A DNA stretch of 64,000 bases from Asticcacaulis sp. YBE204 (lineage in GTDB: Bacteria; Pseudomonadota; Alphaproteobacteria; Caulobacterales; Caulobacteraceae), in the NCBI RefSeq assembly GCF_000495855.1, contig NZ_AWGF01000011.1:141495-205494 (forward strand), given 5' to 3'. This document shows positions 63,010-64,000 of the stretch, piece after piece; the first letter of the stretch is position 1; every line of letters begins with the position of its first letter. The position numbers were made by a program, and so were the translations under genes. The notes below the pieces were generated by a model. That model made no database searches, was not told where the DNA came from, and was given only the letters and a program-made list of their open reading frames with translations.

Positions 63010-64000
63010 ATGTCGTCTCATACCGTTCATATTTCTGAAAGAATGTCGCAAGCAAGCGAACTGATCGGTGGAAGACTGCACGCCGGTCAAATTAGAATTC
63101 ATGAAAAATCTGTAGCAGAGCCTCCATTTTCATTATTAAGTATAAATATGGAAATTTCAGCCAATATTGGATCTGGAACTTATCTATGGACATATTTTAC
63201 AGAACATGTTTCCAATATCGGAAGATACTGCTCTATCGCACATGGCACACGTTTGGGTGATTTTGATCATCCGATAGATAGAATTTCAACTTCGGAATTT
63301 ACTTTTAGAAATGATTGGATATGGAAAAATTTTCCTGACCTTATAGAAGAAAGTATACTTGATCGCGCACCTCTTGCTTCATCCAAGAAAATATTGATCG
63401 GCAACGACGTCTGGATTGGCGCTCAGACATTTATCAAGAATGGCGTGAGCTTGGGAGACGGTTGCATAGTTGCGTCAAACAGCGTTGTAACTAAAGATGT
63501 CCCACCTTACGCCATAGTCGCTGGAAATCCTGCTCAAATCGTGAAATTTAGATTTGATGATCGAGTTATAGAAAATCTTCTAAACTTACCGTGGCATACA
63601 TACCCCTATACATATCTACGTGGCGCAAATCTTAGTGATATAAATGAAACTATAGAGTTTATTGAAAAAATAAATACTGAAAAATTAAAAAAAATACCAC
63701 AACTGAATCTTTTACGTTACGTCAAATACCTCGAAAAAAATCATGATCAAATAATCAACACAAAAATATCTTTAGCCGAAGTAATTGAAAACTGCGCACC
63801 TGACTCAGATGTTAAATTTGATAAGATCATCGGCATTGGCAGCGCCTTGGAAATGGCATTTAAACAAAAAGCCGAAGCTCAACACAAATCACAGGAAGTT
63901 GCCCTTAGATTAGATTCCGTTGAATCTACGCTGCATCAAACCTCGGAACGTTTTAACAATTTTGCTGAAGATCAGGCAAAATTTTTTGAAAGGGAGACCG
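63010..64000 (+). CDS. CatB-like hexapeptide O-acyltransferase with coiled-coil tail (runs off the window)
   Basis: 330 residues present from ATG 63010; no stop before the edge. Left-handed beta-helix of the XAT/CatB family, which transfers acetyl groups to sugars or antibiotics. Seen: IGRYCSIAHGTRLGDFDHPIDRIS with the likely catalytic His, IGNDVWIGAQTFIKNGVSLGDGCIVASNSVVTKDVPPYAIVAGNPAQIVKFRF, the family signature. After about residue 200 it continues into a helical region rich in charges (EVALRLDSVESTLHQTSERFNN) that looks like coiled coil. Codons and bases are far more AT-rich than neighbours, suggesting a recently transferred surface-polysaccharide gene. Confidence 0.85.
   Translation, partial: MSSHTVHISERMSQASELIGGRLHAGQIRIHEKSVAEPPFSLLSINMEISANIGSGTYLWTYFTEHVSNIGRYCSIAHGTRLGDFDHPIDRISTSEFTFRNDWIWKNFPDLIEESILDRAPLASSKKILIGNDVWIGAQTFIKNGVSLGDGCIVASNSVVTKDVPPYAIVAGNPAQIVKFRFDDRVIENLLNLPWHTYPYTYLRGANLSDINETIEFIEKINTEKLKKIPQLNLLRYVKYLEKNHDQIINTKISLAEVIENCAPDSDVKFDKIIGIGSALEMAFKQKAEAQHKSQEVALRLDSVESTLHQTSERFNNFAEDQAKFFERET

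Overview
The window looks like chromosomal DNA of an alphaproteobacterium of the Caulobacteraceae, most like Asticcacaulis or a close relative (inference; no 16S gene is present). The basis is high GC, a pilin-cpaABCDEF-tadBC locus in Caulobacter order, a very large TonB-dependent receptor of the Xanthomonas/Caulobacter class, a DUF2794 protein, Tat-exported pectin enzymes and a Caulobacter-type promoter (TTGACA, 14 nt, GCTAGGGT). No rRNA, tRNA, CRISPR array, transposase or prophage gene was seen.

Layout. 1-3.2 kb: end of an alkaline phosphatase gene, a CitE-like lyase, a Bax-inhibitor-1 membrane protein and DUF2794. 3.4-13.2 kb: a rhamnogalacturonan-use locus with a PL26-type exolyase, a 1239-residue TonB-dependent receptor and a PL11 rhamnogalacturonan lyase; the two lyase genes share a TAGCGCTA palindrome upstream. 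A candidate structured small RNA lies at 3418-3566. 13.4-22.4 kb: two histidine kinases and a response regulator, a P450, a periplasmic TPR protein, an Rnk-type factor behind a possible attenuator leader, an oligogalacturonate lyase and a lipoprotein esterase. 22.6-25.8 kb: AMP nucleosidase and PabB. 25.8-38 kb: the tight-adherence (Flp/Tad) pilus locus with two TadE-like proteins, a secretin-N-domain protein, four tandem Flp pilins (two identical) and cpaA-F plus tadB/tadC. 38-47.2 kb: a FAN1-type nuclease fused to a DnaQ-type exonuclease, an M3 peptidase, glutamate racemase, a small membrane protein, an SGNH-like protein and transketolase. 47.4-64 kb: surface polysaccharide genes: a GT2 enzyme, ManC, the dTDP-L-rhamnose set rfbCBDA, then a rightward set with a methyltransferase-like protein, an AGE-family isomerase, a GDPD-like protein, a HAD enzyme, three nucleotidyltransferase domains (two with a degraded nucleotide loop), a WavE-like protein, a TPR-glycosyltransferase-like protein and an AT-rich hexapeptide acyltransferase cut by the window edge.

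Working together. Rhamnogalacturonan fragments would be imported by the receptor and cut by PL11 and PL26 enzymes, with oligogalacturonate lyase finishing pectin fragments. The rfb genes make the rhamnose donor for the cell surface. The genes at 53.8-60.4 kb read as a sugar-phosphate to NDP-sugar pathway with unusual pseudoenzyme partners, and are the best candidate here for an undescribed system. Two ~170-190 bp structured repeats (22401-22571 and 40208-40396) share conserved blocks and show compensatory changes in their hairpins.
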